A stretch of DNA of 64,000 nt, from contig JARCOQ010000237.1 in the NCBI GenBank assembly GCA_029207755.1, positions 1 to 64,000 on the forward strand, written 5' to 3'. The translations under genes and the position numbers were made by a program. The number at the start of each line of letters is the position of its first letter. Position 1 is the stretch's first letter. A model generated the notes under the pieces. The model was not told the origin of the DNA. It searched no databases and saw only the letters and a program-made list of their open reading frames with translations. Source of the stretch: Chamaea fasciata (taxonomy: Eukaryota; Chordata; Aves; Passeriformes; Sylviidae). Of this stretch, positions 1 to 12,189 are shown in pieces.

Positions 1-415
1 GTGCCCTGGGTTGTCCCTGGGGTGCCTTGGGGGTGCCTGCCTGTCCCCTAGGTGTCCCTGGGGGTGCCATGCCTGTCCCCTAGGTGTCCCTGGGTGTGCC
101 CTGGCTGTCCCTAGGTGCCCTGGCTGTCCCCTAGGTGTCCCCTGGGGGTGACCTGCCTGTCCCCTAGGTGTCCCCTGGGGGGTGCCCTGGCTGTCCCCAG
201 GGTGCCCTGGCTGTGTCCTCAGTGTCTCTGGGGGTGCCGTGGCTGTCCCCTCGGTGTCCCTGGGGGTGCCCTGGCTGTCCCTAGTGTGCCGTGGCTGTCC
301 CCTAGGTGTCCCTGGGGGTGCCCTGGGTGTGCCTGGGGTGCCCTGGCTGTCCCCTAGGTGTCCCTGGGGGTGACCTGGGTGTCCCTGGGGATGCTCTGGC
401 TGTCCCCTAGGTGTC
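1..415. repeat. 32-bp minisatellite tract, left window edge
   Basis: Tandem 32-bp units that start GGTGTCCCTGGGGGTG and end CTGTCCCCTA, mixed with 20-21 bp short modules that lack the CTGTCCCCTAG part. The array runs off the left edge. It corresponds to about 47886-48300, immediately before the ninth cassette, including the rare variant TGTCCTCAGTGTCTC. No gene is seen. Confidence 0.93.
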
Positions 416-985
416 CTTGCCTGGCTCGTATCCTCGACTCCGCCTCCGGCGCCATGGTGACTCCCCTCCCAGTCTGGACCATTGTGGCCTCACCCCCTCC
501 CCCTGGGGCCATCCGACCCATCCCAGTATAGACCAGTAAGGCACCGAGTGGCCACCATGGACCCCCACACGCCTGCCAGTTCATCCCAGTTCATCCCAGT
601 CCACTCTTTGTCCATCCCAGGTTTCTCTGGTCACCCTCCCAGTGCTCTCAGTCCATCCCAGTCCCGCAGGTGTTGGTGCTTGGGGCTTGATGAGCTGGTG
701 CCTGTCCGCAACGTGGAGCGGCTCAAACGGACCTCAGGGTGAGGGGGGCGCGGATTTGGGGGGATCCTGGGGGTCCTGAGTTGTCGTGGAGGGGGTTTTT
801 GGGTTGTGGGGGGTCCAGGGGGCGTCCTGGGGGCTGCTTTGGGTGCTTTGGGGGGTATTCGGGAGGCTTGGGCGGCCCATTTGAGGCATCAAAGAACCTG
901 AGGAGGGTTTTGATAGCTCCTGGAGGTGGAGGCGGCCGTGGGGGGTGAGCTGGCTGTCCCAGGGGGTTCCTGGCTGTCCCTCGAT
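416..985 (+). repeat. Exon-bearing cassette, copy 1
   Basis: Non-minisatellite cassette running from CTTGCCTGGCTCG to CCCTCGAT. It contains a short TCATCCCAGT iteration (581-600), a Kozak-perfect GCCACCATGG (551-560), the exon-like segment at 670-738 and a G-rich 3' half. Distinguishing changes are an extra C in the CCCCTCCCCC run near 495, one G missing inside the exon-like segment, and an extra G before the last GTGAG near 946. It shares GTCCAGGGGG with copy 9, its partner in the large duplication. Confidence 0.9.
670..738 (+). pseudogene. Exon-like segment, copy 1 (69 nt, frameshifted)
   Basis: Flanked by CCCGCAG on the left and GTGAGG on the right, which fit a 3' and a 5' splice site. 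In the frame G|TGT it reads CWCLGLDELVPVRNVERLKR and then leaves frame, because one G is lost after AAACGG. The intact copies continue as RDLR. The segment is therefore 69 nt instead of 70. The parent protein is not recognised. The upstream ATG at 557 (GCCACCATGG) shares this frame and ends at 742. Probably a dead exon duplicate. Confidence 0.6.
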
Positions 986-3900
986 GTCCCTGGGGTGCCC
1001 TGGCTTGTCACTTAGGTGTCCCTCGGGGTGCCCTGGCTGTCCCTAGGGTGCCCTGGCTGTCCCCTAGGTTGTCCCTGGAGGTGCCCTGCCTGTCCCCTAG
1101 GTGTCCCTGGCGGTGTCCTGCCTTGCCCTAGGTGTCCCTGGGGGTGCCCTGGCTGTCCCCTCCGTGTCCCTCGGGGTGCCCTGGGTGTCCCTGGGGTGCC
1201 CTGGCTGACCCCAAGGTGTCCCTTGGGGTGCCCAGAGTGTCCCTAGGAGGTCCCTGGCTGTCCTCTAGGGGTCTCTGGGGGTGCCCTGGCTGTCCCGTCA
1301 GTGTCCCTGGGGGTGCCCTGCCTGTCCCTTAGGTGTCCCTGGGTGTGCCCTGGCTGTCCCTAGGGTGCCCTGGCTGTGCCCTCGGTGTCTCTGGGGGTGC
1401 CCTGGCTGTCCCTAGGGTGCCATGGCTGTCCCTAGGGTGCCCTGGCTGTCCCCTCGGTGTCCCTGGGGGTGCCCTGGGTGTCCCTGGGTAGCCCTGGCTG
1501 TCCACTAGGTGTCCCTGGGGGGGCCCTGGCTGTCCCCTAGGTGTCCCTGGGGGGGCCCTGGCTGTCCCCTAGGTGTCCCTGGGGTTGCCCTGCCTGTCTT
1601 CTAGGTGTCCCTGGGGTTGCCCTGGCTGTCTTCTAGGTGTCCCTGGGGGTGCCCTGGCTGTCCCCTAGGTGTCCCTGGGGGTGCCCTGGCTGTCCCTAGG
1701 GTGCACTGGCTGTGCCTTCGGTGTCTCTGGGGGTGCCCTAGGTGTCCCTGGGGGTGACATCGGTGTCCCTGGGGGTGCCCTGGCTGTCCCCTAGGTGTCC
1801 CTGGGGGGGCCCTGGCTGTCCCTGGGGTGCCCTGGCTGTCCCCTAGGTGGCCCTGGGGGTGCCCTGGGTGTCCCTGGGGGTGCCCTGGACGTCCCCAAAG
1901 TGTCCCTGTGGGTGCCCAGAGTGTCCCTGGGAGTGCCCTGGCTGTCCCCTAGGGGTCTCTGGGCGTGCCCTGGCTGTCCCGTCAGTGTCCCTGGGAATGC
2001 CCTGCCTGTCCCCTAGGTGTCTCTGGGGGTGCCCTGGCTGTCCCTAGGGTGCCATGGCTGTCCCTAGGGTGCCCTGGCTGTCCCCTCGGTGTCCCTGGGG
2101 GTGCCCTGGGTGTCCCTGGGTAGCCCTGGCTGTCCACTAGGTGTCCCTGGGGGGGCCCTGGCTGTCCCCTAGGTGTCCCTGGGGGGGCCCTGGGTGTCCC
2201 TGGGGTGCCCGGGAGGTCCCCTACGTGTCCCTGGGGTACCCTGGCTGTCTCTGGGCTGCTCTGGGGTGCCCTGCCTGTCCCCTAGGTGTCCCTGGGCTGC
2301 CCTGGCTGTCCTTGGGGTGCCCTGGCTGTCCTTGGAGACCCAGAGGGTGCCCTGGCTGTCCCGTAGGTGTCCCTGGGGTGCCATGGCTGTCCCCTCAGTG
2401 TCCCTGGGGGTGCCCTGGCTCTCCCCTAGGGGTCCCTGAGGGTGCCCTGGGTGTCCCTGGCGTGCCCTGGCTGTCCTCTAGGTGTCCCTGGGGGGGCCCT
2501 GGCTGTCCCCTAGGCGTCCATGGGGGTGCCCTGGCTGTCCCCTAAGGGTCCCTGGGGGTGCCCTGGCTGTGCCCTAGGTGTCCCTGGGGGGGCCCTGGCT
2601 GTCCCCTAGGCGTCCCTGGGGGTGCTCTGGCTGTCCCTGGGGTGCCCTGGCTGTCCCCTAGGTGTCCCTGGGGGTGCCCTGGCTGTCCCTGGGGTGCCCT
2701 GGCTGTCCCCTAGATGTCCCTGGAGGTCGCCTAGGTGTCCCTGGGGGTGCCCTCGCTGTCCCTGGGGTGCCCTGACTGTCCCCTAGGTGTCCCTGGTGGT
2801 GCCCTGGTGTCCCTCGGGGTGCCCTGGCTGTCCCCTAGGTGTCCCTGGGGGTGCCGTTGGTGTGCCTGGGGTGCTCTGTCTGTCCTCTAGGTGTCCCTGG
2901 GGTTGCCCTGGGTGTCCCTGGGGTGCTCTGGATGTCCCCTTGGTGTCCCTGCGGGTGCCCTGGCTGTCCCGTAGGTGTCCCTGGGGGTGCCCTGGCTGTC
3001 CCCTAGGTGTCCCTGGGGTTGCCCTGCCTGTCTTCTAGGTGTCCCTGGGGTTGCCCTGGCTGTATTCTAGGTGTCCCTGGGGGTGCCCTGGCTGTCCCCT
3101 AGGTGTCCCTGGGGGTGCCCTGGCTGTCCCTAGGGTGCACTGGCTGTGCCTTCGGTGTCTCTGGGGGTGCCCTAGGTGTCCCTAGGGGTGACATCGGTGT
3201 CCCTGGGGTGCCCTGGCTGTCCCCTAGGGGTCTCTGGGCGTGCCCTGGCTGTCCCGTCAGTGTCCCTGGGAATGCCCTGCCTGTCCCCTAGGTGTCCCTG
3301 GGGGTGCCCTGGCTGTCCCATAGGTGTCCCTGGGGGTGCCCTGGCTGTCCCCTAGGTGTCCCTGGGGGTGCCCTGCCTCTCCCCTAGGTGTCCCTGGGGG
3401 TGCCCTGGCTGTCCCCTAGGTGTCCCTGGGGGTGCCCTGGGTGTCCCTGGGGGTGCCCTGGCTGTCCCCTAGGTGTCCCTGGGGGGGCCCTGGCTGTCCC
3501 CTAGGTGTCCCTGGGGGTGCCCTGGCTGTCCCCTACGTGTCCGTGGAGCTGCTCTGGGTGTCCCTGGGGTGCCCTGGGGGTGCCCTGGCTGACCCTGCAG
3601 TGCCCTGGCTGTCCCCTAGGTGTCCCTGGGGGGTCCCCTGGCTGTCCCCTAGGTGTCCCTGGGGGTTCCCTGGCTGTCCCTAGGGTGCCCTGGGGGTGCC
3701 CTGGCTGTCCCTGGAGTGCCCTGGCTGTCCCCTCGGTGTCCCTGGGGGTGCCCTGACTGTCCTTGGGGTGCCCAGGGGGTGCCCTGGCTGTCCCCAAGGT
3801 GTCCCTCGGGTTGCCTTCCCTGTCACCTAGGTGTCCCTGGGGTGCCCTGGCTGTCCCCTCGGTTTCCCTGGGGGTGCCCAGGGTGTCCCTTGGAGTGCCG

Positions 3901-5363
3901 TGGCTGTCCCCTGGGTGTTCCTGGGGGTGCCCTGGGTGTCCCTGGGGTGCCCTGTCTGTCCCCTTGGTGTCCCTGGGGGTGCCCTGGCTGTCCCCTTCGT
4001 GTCCTTGGGGGTGCCCTGGCTGTCCCTAGGGTGCCCTGGCTGTCCCCTAGGTGTCCCTGGGGGTGCCCAGGGTGTCTCTGGGGTGCCCTGGCTGTCCCCT
4101 ACGTGTCCCTGGGGGGCCCAGTGTGTCCCTGGGGTTCCTTGGCTGTCCCCTAGGTGTCCCTGGGGGTGCCCTGGCTGTCCCCTAGGTGTCCCTGGGGGTG
4201 CCCTGGCTGTCCTGGGGGTGCTCTGGCTGTCCCCTAGCTGTCCCTGGGTGTGCCCTGGGTGTCCCTGGGGTGCCCTGGGGGCGCCCTGCCTATCCTCTAG
4301 TTGTCCCTGGGGGTGCCCTGGCTGTCCCCTTGATGTCCCTGGGGGTGCCCTGGGTGTCCCTGGGGTGCCCTGGCTGTCCCCTAGGGGTCTCTGGGGGTGC
4401 CCTGGCTGTCCCGTCAGTGTCCCTGGGGGTTCCCTGCCTGTCCCCTAGGTGTCCCTGGGCGTGCCCTGGGTGTCCCTGAAGTGCCCTGGCTGTCCCCTAA
4501 ATGTCCCTGGGCGTGCCCTGCCTGTCCCCTAGATGTCCCTGGGGGTGCCCTGGGTGTCCCTGTGGGGGCCCTGGCTGTCCCTGGTGTGCCCTGGCTGTCC
4601 CCTTGGTGTCCCTGGGGGGGCCCTGGCTGTCCCCTAGGTGTCCCTGGGGGTGCCCTTCCTGTCCTCTAGGTGTCCCTGGGGGTTCCCTGGCTGTCCCTCG
4701 GGTTCCCTGGCTGTCCCCTAGGGTTCCCTGGGGGTGGCTAGGGTGTCCCTGGGGGTGCCCTGGCTGTCCCCTAGGTGTCCCTGGGGGTGCCCTGGCTGTC
4801 CTTGGGGTGCTCTGGCTGTCCCCTTGGTGTCCCTGGGGGTGCCCTGACTGTCCTTGGGGTGCTCTGGCTGTCCCCTAGGTGTCCCTGGGGGTGCCCTGGC
4901 TGTCCCTGGGGTGCCCTGGCTGTCCCCTAGGTGGCCCTGGGGGTGCCCTGGGTGTCCCTGGGGGTGCCCTGGAGGTCCCCTAGGTGTCCTTGGGGGTGCC
5001 CTTGCTGTCCCTGGGGTGCCCTGGCTGTCCCCAAGGTGTCCCTGGGGGTGCCCTGCCTGTCCTCTCGGTGTCCCTGGGGGTGCCCTGGCTGTGCTTTTGG
5101 TGTCCCTGGGGGTGCCCTGGCTGTCCCTAGGGTGCCCTGGCTGTCTCCTAGGTGTCCCTGGGTGTTCCCTGGGTGTCCCTGGGCGTGCACAGGGTGTCCC
5201 TGGGGTTCCCTGGCTGTCCCCTAGGTGTCCCGGGATGGGCCCTGGCTGTCCCCTAGGTGTCCCTGGGGGTGCACAGGGTGTCCCTGGGGTTCCCTGGCTG
5301 TCCCCTAGGTGTCTCTGGGGGGCCCTGGTGTCCCTGGGTTGCCCTGGCTGTCCCCTAGGTGTC
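986..5363. repeat. 32-bp minisatellite tract
   Basis: Continuous array between cassettes 1 and 2. It includes rare modules such as TGTCTTCTAG, AGGTCGCCTAG, GACATCGGTG and CCCGGGAGG, which serve as landmarks for matching to 48870-53971. Relative to that partner it lacks about 0.7 kb net near 1540, has one extra 32-bp unit near 3070-3102, and lacks 52 bp near 4220. Numerous open frames occur on both strands, but they are repeat translations. No gene is seen. Confidence 0.93.
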
Positions 5364-5931
5364 CTTGCCTCGCTCGTATCCTCGACTCCGCCTCCGGCGC
5401 CATGGTGACTCCCCTCCCAGTGTGGACCATTGTGGCCTCACCCCCTCCCCTGGGGCCATCCGACCTACCCAGTATAGACCAGTAAGGCACCGAGTGGCCA
5501 CCATGGACCCCCACACGCATGCCAGTTCATCCCAGTTCATCCCAGTCCACTCTTTGTCCATCCCAGGTTTCTCTGGTCACCCTCCCAGTGCTCTCAGTCC
5601 ATCCCAGTCCCGCAGGTGTTGGTGCTTGGGGCTTGATGAGCTGGTGCCTGTCCGCAACGTGGAGCGGCTCAAACGGGACCTCAGGGTGAGGGGGGCGCGG
5701 ATTTGGGGGGATCCTGGGGGTCCTGAGTTGTCGGGGAGGAGGTTTTTGGGTTGTGGGGGGTCTGGGGGGCGTCCTGGGGGCTGCTTTGGGTGCTTTGGGG
5801 GGTATTCGGGAGGCTTGGGCGGCCCATTTGAGGCATCAAAGAACCTGAGGAGGGTTTTGATAGCTCCTGGAGGTGGAGGCGGCTGTGGGGGTGAGCTGGC
5901 TGTCCCAGGGGGTTCCTGGCTGTCCCTCGAT
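5364..5931 (+). repeat. Exon-bearing cassette, copy 2
   Basis: Same architecture as copy 1. Private markers shared only with copy 10 are CTCGCTCG combined with CAGTGTGGACC, the shortened CGACCTACCCAG, CACACGCATGCC, GTCGGGGAGGAGG and GGCTGTGGGGG. These make copies 2 and 10 a pair created by the large duplication. The Kozak-type ATG is at 5503 and its frame stays open to 5976. Confidence 0.9.
5616..5685 (+). pseudogene. Exon-like segment, copy 2 (70 nt)
   Basis: Acceptor CCCGCAG, donor GTGAGG, 70 nt. Frame G|TGT is open through LDELVPVRNVERLKRDLR and ends on a codon boundary. Frame 0 from the acceptor gives VLVLGA and then TGA. A one-base indel around the GGGGCTT run would join VLVLG to LDELV, so the segment may carry an old frameshift common to all ten copies. 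The gene is not identified and expression cannot be judged from sequence. Confidence 0.6.
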
Positions 5932-6521
5932 GTCCCTGGGGTGCCCTGGCTGTCCCCTAGGTGTCCCTGGGGGTGACCTGGGTGTCCCTGGGGATGCCCT
6001 GGCTGTCCCCTAGGTGTCCCTGGGTGTCCCTGGAGTGCCGTGGGGGTGCCCTGCCTGTCCTCTAGGTGTCCTTGGGGGTGCCCTGGCTGTCCCCTAGGTT
6101 TCCCTGGGGGTGCCCTGGCTGTCCCCTAGGTGTCCCTGGGGGTGCCCTGGGTGTCCCTGGAGTGCCCTGGCTTTCCCCTCGGTGTCCCTGGGGGTGCCCT
6201 GCCTGTCCCCTAGGTGTCCCTGGGGGTGCCCTGGCTGTCTTTAGGGTGCCCTGGCTGTCCCCTAGGTGTCCCTGGGTGTGCCCTGCCTGTCCCCTAGGTG
6301 TCGTTCGGGGTGCCCTGGGTGTCCCTGGGGGTGCCCTGCCTGTCCCCTAGGTGTCCTTGGGGGTGCCCTGGGTGTCCCCTAGGTGTCCCTGGGTGTGCCC
6401 TGCCTGTCCCCTTGGTGTCGTTCGGGGTGCCCTGGGTGTCCCTGGGGTGCCCTGGCTGTCCCCTAGGTGTCCCTGGGTGTGCCCTGCCTGTCCCGTAGGT
6501 GTCCCTGGGGGTGCCCTGGGT

Positions 6522-6599
6522 GTTTTGTTCGCTCCTGGAGGTGGAGGCGGCCGTGGGGGTGAGCTGGCTGTCCCAGGGGGTTCCTGGCTGTCCCTCGAT
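6522..6599 (+). repeat. Cassette 3'-end fragment, copy A1
   Basis: Only the last 78 bp of the cassette are present: TTTTGTTCGCTCCTGGAGG, then GGAGGCGGCCGTGGGGGTGA and on to CCCTCGAT. It joins array sequence on the left (GCCCTGGGTG|TTTTG). It reads TTCGCTCC where most full copies read ATAGCTCC, and so lacks the AG before the putative micro-exon. Homologous to 55130-55207. Confidence 0.88.
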
Positions 6600-9500
6600 G
6601 TCCCTGGGGTGCCCTGGCTGTCACTTAGGTGTCCCTCGGGGTGCCCTGGCTGACCCTGGGGTGCCCTGACTGTCCCTAGGTGTCCCTGGGGGTGCCCTGG
6701 GTGTCCCTGGGGTGCCCTGGGGGTACCCTGGCTGTCCCTGGAGGTGCCCTGCCTGTCCGTTAGGTGTCCCTGGGGGTGCCATGGCTGTCCCTAGGGTGCC
6801 CTGGCTATCCCCTCGGTGTCCCTGGGGGTGCCCTGGGTGTCCCTGGGGTGCCCTGGCTGTCCCGTCAGTGTCCCTGGGGGTGCCCTGCCTGTCCACTAAA
6901 TGTCCCTGTGGGTGCCCTGCCTGTCCCCTCGGTGTCCCTGGGCGTGCCCATGGTGTTCCTGGGGTTCCCTGGCTGTCCCCTAGGTGTCCCTGGGGGGGCC
7001 CTGGGTGTCCTCTAGGTGTCCCTGGAGGTGCCCTGGCTGTCTTTAGGGTGCCCTGGCTGTCCCTGGAGTGCCCTGGCTGTCCCCTAGGTGTCCCTGGCGG
7101 GGCCCTGGCTGTCCCCTAAATGTCCCTGGGGGTGCCCTGCCTGTCCCCTAGGTGTCCCTGGGGGTGCCCTGGCTGTCCTCTAGGTGTCCCTGGGGGTGCC
7201 CTGGGTGTCCCTGGGGATGCCCTGGCTGTTCACTAGGTGTCCCTGGGGGTGCCCTGAGTGTCCCTGGGGGGGCCCTGGCTGTCCCCTAGGGGTCTCTGGG
7301 GGTGCCCTGCCTTTCTCCTAGGTGTCCCTGGGGGTGCCCTGGCTGTGCCCTCGGTGTCCCTGAGGGTGCCCTGGGTGTCCCTGGGGTGCCATGGCTGTAC
7401 CCTAGGTGTCCCTGGGGGTGTCCTGCCTTCCGCTAGGTGTCCCTCGGGTGCCCTGGCTTTCCCCTAGGTGTCCCTGGGGGTGCCCTGCGTGTCCCTGGGG
7501 TGCCCTGGCTGTCCCCTAGGTGTCCCTGGGGGTGCCCTGGCTGTCCCCTAGGTGTCGTTGGGGGTGCCCTGGGTGTCCCTGGGGGTGCCCTGCCTGTCCC
7601 CTAGGTGTCCCTGGGGGTGCCCTGGGTGTCCCTGGGGCGCCCTGGCTGTCCCCTTCGTGTCCCTGGCGTTGCCCTGGGTGTCCCTGAGGTGCCCTGGCTG
7701 TCTTCAAGGTGTCCCTGTGGGTGCCCAGAGTGTCCCTGGGAGTGCCCTGGCCTTCCCCTAGGGGTCTCTGGGGGTGCCCTGGCTGTCCCGTCAGTGTCCC
7801 TGGGGGTGCCCTGCCTGTTCCCTAGGTGTCCCTGGGGGTGCCCGGCCTGTCCCCTATGTGTCCCTGGGGGTGCCCTGGGTGTCCCTGGAGTGCCCTGGCT
7901 GTCCCCTAAATGTCCCTGGGGTTGCCCTGGCTGTCCCCTAGGTGTCCCTGGGGGTGTCCTGCCTTCCCCTAGGTGTCCCTGGGGGTGCCCTGGCTTTCCC
8001 CTCGGTGTCCCTGGGGGTGCCCTGCCTGTCCCCTAGGTGTCCCTGGGGGTGCCCTGGCTGTCTTTAGGGTGCCCTGGCTGTCCCCTAGGTGTCCCTGGGG
8101 GTGCCCTGGGTTTCCCTGGAGTGCCCTGGCTGTCCCCTAGTTGTCCCTGGGGGGGCTCTGGGTGTCCCCTAGGTGTCCCTGGAGGTGCCCTGGCTGTCTT
8201 TAGGGTGCCCTGGCTGTCCCCTTGGTGTCCCTGGGAGTGCCCTAGGTGTCCCTGGGGGTGCCCTGGCTGTCCCTGGAGTGCCCTGGCTGTCCCCTAGGTG
8301 TCCCTGGGGGGGCCCTGGCTGTCCCCTAGGGGTCTCTGGGGTGCCGTGCCTGTCCCCTCTGTCCCTGCGGTGCCCAGGGTGTCCCTGGGGTGCCCTGGCT
8401 GTCCCCTAGGTGTCCCTGGGGGTGCCTTGGCTGTCCCGTCAGTGTCCCTGGGGGTGCCCTGCCTGTCCCCTAGGTGTCCCTGGGGGTGCCCTGGGTGTCC
8501 CTGGGGGTGCCCTGCCTGTCCCCTAGGTGTCCCTGGGGGTGCTCTGGGTGTCCCTGGGGTGCCCTGGCTGTCCCCTTCGTGTCCCTGGCGGTGCCCTGGG
8601 TGTCCCTGAGGTGCCCTGGCTGTCTTCAAGGTGTCCCTGTGGGTGCCCAGAGTGTCCCTGGGAGTGCCCTGGCTGTCCCCTAGGGGTCTCTGGGGGTGCC
8701 CTGGCTGTCCCGTCAGTGTCTCTGGGGGTGCCCTGCCTGTCCCCTAGGTGTCCCTGGGGGTGCCCGGCCTGTCCCTAGGTGTCCCTGGGGGTGCCCTGGG
8801 TGTCCCTGGAGTGCCCTGGCTGTCCCCTAAATGTCCCTGGGGGTGCCCTGGTTGTCCCCTAGGTGTCCCTGGGGGTGTCCTGCCTTCCCCTAGGTGTCCC
8901 TGGGGGTGCCCTGGCTTTCCCCTCGGTTTCCCTGGGGGTGCCCTGCCTGTCCCCTAGGTGTCCCTGGGGGTGCCCTGGGTTTCCCTGGAGTGCCCTGGCT
9001 GTCCCCTAGTTGTCCCTGGGGGGGCCCTGGCTGTCCCCTAGGTGTCCCTGGGGGTGCCCTACCTGTCCCTTAGGTGTCCCTGGGATGCCCTGGCTGTCCT
9101 CTAGGTGTCCCTGGGGGTGCCCTGGGTGTCCCTGCGGATGCCCTGGCTGTCCCCTAGGTGTCCTTGGGGGTGCGCTGAGTGTCCCTAGGGTGCCCTGGCT
9201 GTGCCCTAGGTGTCCCTGTAGGTGCCCTGGCTGTCCCCTAGGTGTCCCTGGGGGTCCCCTTGGTGTCCCTGGGGGTGCCCTGGCTGTCCCCTAGGTGGCC
9301 CTGGGGGTGCCCTGGCTGTCCCTGGAGTGCCCTGGCTGTCCCCTAGGTGTCCCTGGGGGGGCCCTGGCTGTCCCCTAGGTGTCCCTGGGGGTGCCCAGGG
9401 TGTCCCTTGCGTTCCCTGGCTGTCCCCTAGGAGTCCCTGAGGGGGCCCTGGGTGTCCCTGGGTGTGCACAGGGTGTCAGTGGGGTTCCCTGGCTGTCCTG

Positions 9501-12189
9501 TACGTGTCCCTGGGGTTCCCTGGAGGTCCCCTAGGTGTCCCTGGGGGTGCCCTCGCTGTCCCTGGGGTGCCCTCGCTGTCACCTAGGTTTCCCTGGTGGT
9601 CCCCTTGGTGTCCCTGGGGGTGCCCAGGGTGTCCCTTAGGTGTCCCTAGGGTGCCCTGGCTGTGCCCTAGGTGTCCCTGGGGTGCCCTGTCTGTCACGTC
9701 AGTGTCCCTGGGGGTGCCCTGGCTGTCCCGTAGCTGTCCCTAGGGGTGCCCTGGGTGTCCCTGGGGTACCCTGGCTGTCCCCTAGGTGTCCCTGGGGGTG
9801 CCCTGGCTGTCCCCTTGGTGTCCCTGGGGTGCCCTCGCTGTCCCCTAGGTGTCCCTGGGGGTGCCCTGGCTGTCCTTGGGGTGCTCGGGCTGTCCCCTTG
9901 GTGTCCCTGGGGGTGCCCTGGCTGTCCCCTAGCTGTCCCTGGGGGTGCCCTGGCTGTCCCTGGGGTGCCATGGCTGTCCTCTACGTGTCCCTGGGGGTGA
10001 CCTGGGTGTCCCTGGGGTGCCCTGGGGGTGCCCTGCCTGTCCTCTAGGTGTCCCTGGGGGTGCCCTGGCTGTCCCCTAGGTGTCCCTCGGGGTGCCCTGG
10101 CTGTCCCCTAGGCGGCCCTTGGGGTGCCCTGGGTGTCCCTGGGGTGCCCAGGCTATCCCCTAGGTGTCCCTTGGGGTGCCCTGGGTGTCCCTGAGGGTGC
10201 CCTGGCTGTCCCTAGGGTGTTCTGGCTGTGCCCTTGGTGTCCCTGGGGGTGCCCTGGGTGTCCCTGGGGATGCCCTGGCTGTTCCCTAGGTGTCCCTGGG
10301 GGTTCCCTGCGTGTCCCCTAGGTGTCCTTGGGGGTGCCCTGGCTGTCCCTAGGGTGGCATGGCTGTTCCCTCGGTGTCCCTGGGGGTGCCCTGGCTGTCC
10401 CTAGGGTGCCCTGGCTGTCTCCTAGGTGTCCCTGGGGGTGCCCTGGGTGTGCCTGGGGTGCCCTGGCTGTCCCCTAGGTGTCCCTGGGGGTGCCCTGGCT
10501 GTCCCCTAAGTGTCCCTGGGGGTGCCCTGAGTGTCCTTGGGGTGCCCTGGCTGTCCCCTAGGTGTCCCTGGGGGGGCCCTGGCTGTCCCCTAGGTGTCCC
10601 TGGTGGTGCCCTGGGTGTCCTTGGTGTGCTCTGGAGGTCCCCTAGGTGTCCCTGGGGGTGCCCTGGCTGTCCCTGGGGTACCCTGGCTGTCCCCAAGTTG
10701 TCCCTGGCGGTGCCCTGCATGTCCTCTCGGTGTCTCTGGGGGTGCCCTGGCTGTCCCTGGGGGTGCACAGGGTGTCCCTGGGGTTCCCTGGCTGTCCCCT
10801 AGCTGTCCCTGAGGGGGCCCTGGCTGTCCCCTAGGTGTCCCTGGGGGTGTCCTGGCTGTCCCCTACGTGTCCCTGGAGCTGCCCTGGGTGTCCCTGGGGT
10901 GCCCTGGGGGTGCCCTTGCTGAACCTGGACTGCCCTGGCTGTCCCCTAGGTGTCCCTGGGGGGTCCCCTGGCTGTCCCCTAGGTGTCCCTGGGGGTGCCC
11001 TGGCTGTCCCTAGGGTGCCCTGGGGGTGCCCTGGCTGTCCCTGGAGTGCCCTGGCTGTCCCCTCGGTGTCCCTGGGGGTGCCCTGAGTGTCCTTGGGGTG
11101 CCCAGGGGGTGCCCTGGCTGTCCCCAAGGTGTCCCTGGGGTTGCCTTCCCTGTCATCTAGGTGTCCCTGGGGTGCCCTGGCTGTCTCCTAGGTGTCCCTG
11201 GGGGTGCCCTGGGTGTGCCTGGGGTGCCCTGGCTGTTCCCTAGGTGTCCCTGGGGGTACCCTGGCTGTCCCCTAAGTGTCCCTGGGGGTGCCCTGAGTGT
11301 CCTTGGGGTGCCCTGGCTGTCCCCTAGGTGTCCCTTGGGGTGCCCTGCCTGTCCCCTAGGTGTCCCTGGGGGTGCCCTGGGTGTCCCTGGGGTTCCCTGG
11401 CTGACCCGTACGTGTCCCTGGGGTTCCCTGAAGGTCCCCAAGGTGTCCCTGGGGGTGCCCAGGGTGTCCCTGGGGGTGCCCTTGCTGTCCCGTAGGTGTC
11501 CCTGGGGGTGCCCTGGGTGTCCCTGGGGTACCCTGGCTGTCCCCTAGGTGTCCCTGGGGGTGCCCTGGCTTTCCCTTTGGCGTCCCTGGTGTGCCCTGGC
11601 TGTCCCCTAGGTGTCCTTGGGGGTGCCCTGGCTGTCCCTAGGGTGGCATGGCTGTGCCCTCGGTGTCCCTGGGGGTGCCCTGGCTGTCCCCTACGTGTCC
11701 CTGGAGCTGCCCTGAGTGTCCCTGGGGTGCCCTGGGGGTGCCCTGGCTGACCCTGGAGTGCCCTGGCTGTCCCCTAGGTGTCCCTGGGGGGTCCCCTGGC
11801 TGTCCCCTAGGTGTCCCTGGGGGTGCCCTGGCTGTCCCTAGGGTGCCCTGGGGGTGCCCTGGCTGTCCCTGGAGTGCCCTGGCTGTCCCCTCGGTGTCCC
11901 TGGGAATGCCCTGACTGTCCTTGGGGTGCCCAGGGGGCGCCCTGGCTGTCCCCAAGGTGTCCCTGGGGTTGCCTTCCCTGTCACCTAGGGGTCCCTGGAG
12001 TGCCCTGGCTGTCCCCTCGGTGTCCCTGGAGGTGCCCAGGGTGTCCCTGGGAGTGCCGTGGCTGTCCCCTAGGTGTTCCTGGGGGTGCCCTGGGTGTCCC
12101 TGGGGTGCCGTGGCTGTCCCCTTGGTGTCCCTGGGGGTGCCCTGGCTGTCCCCTTCGTGTCTTGGGGGTGCCCTGGCTGTCCCTAGGGT

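Noticed and set aside
1..415. CRISPR array (about 32-bp direct repeats)
   Set aside because: Repeats are contiguous with no unique spacers, vary in length (20, 21, 32 bp) and have no cas genes or leader. They are a minisatellite.
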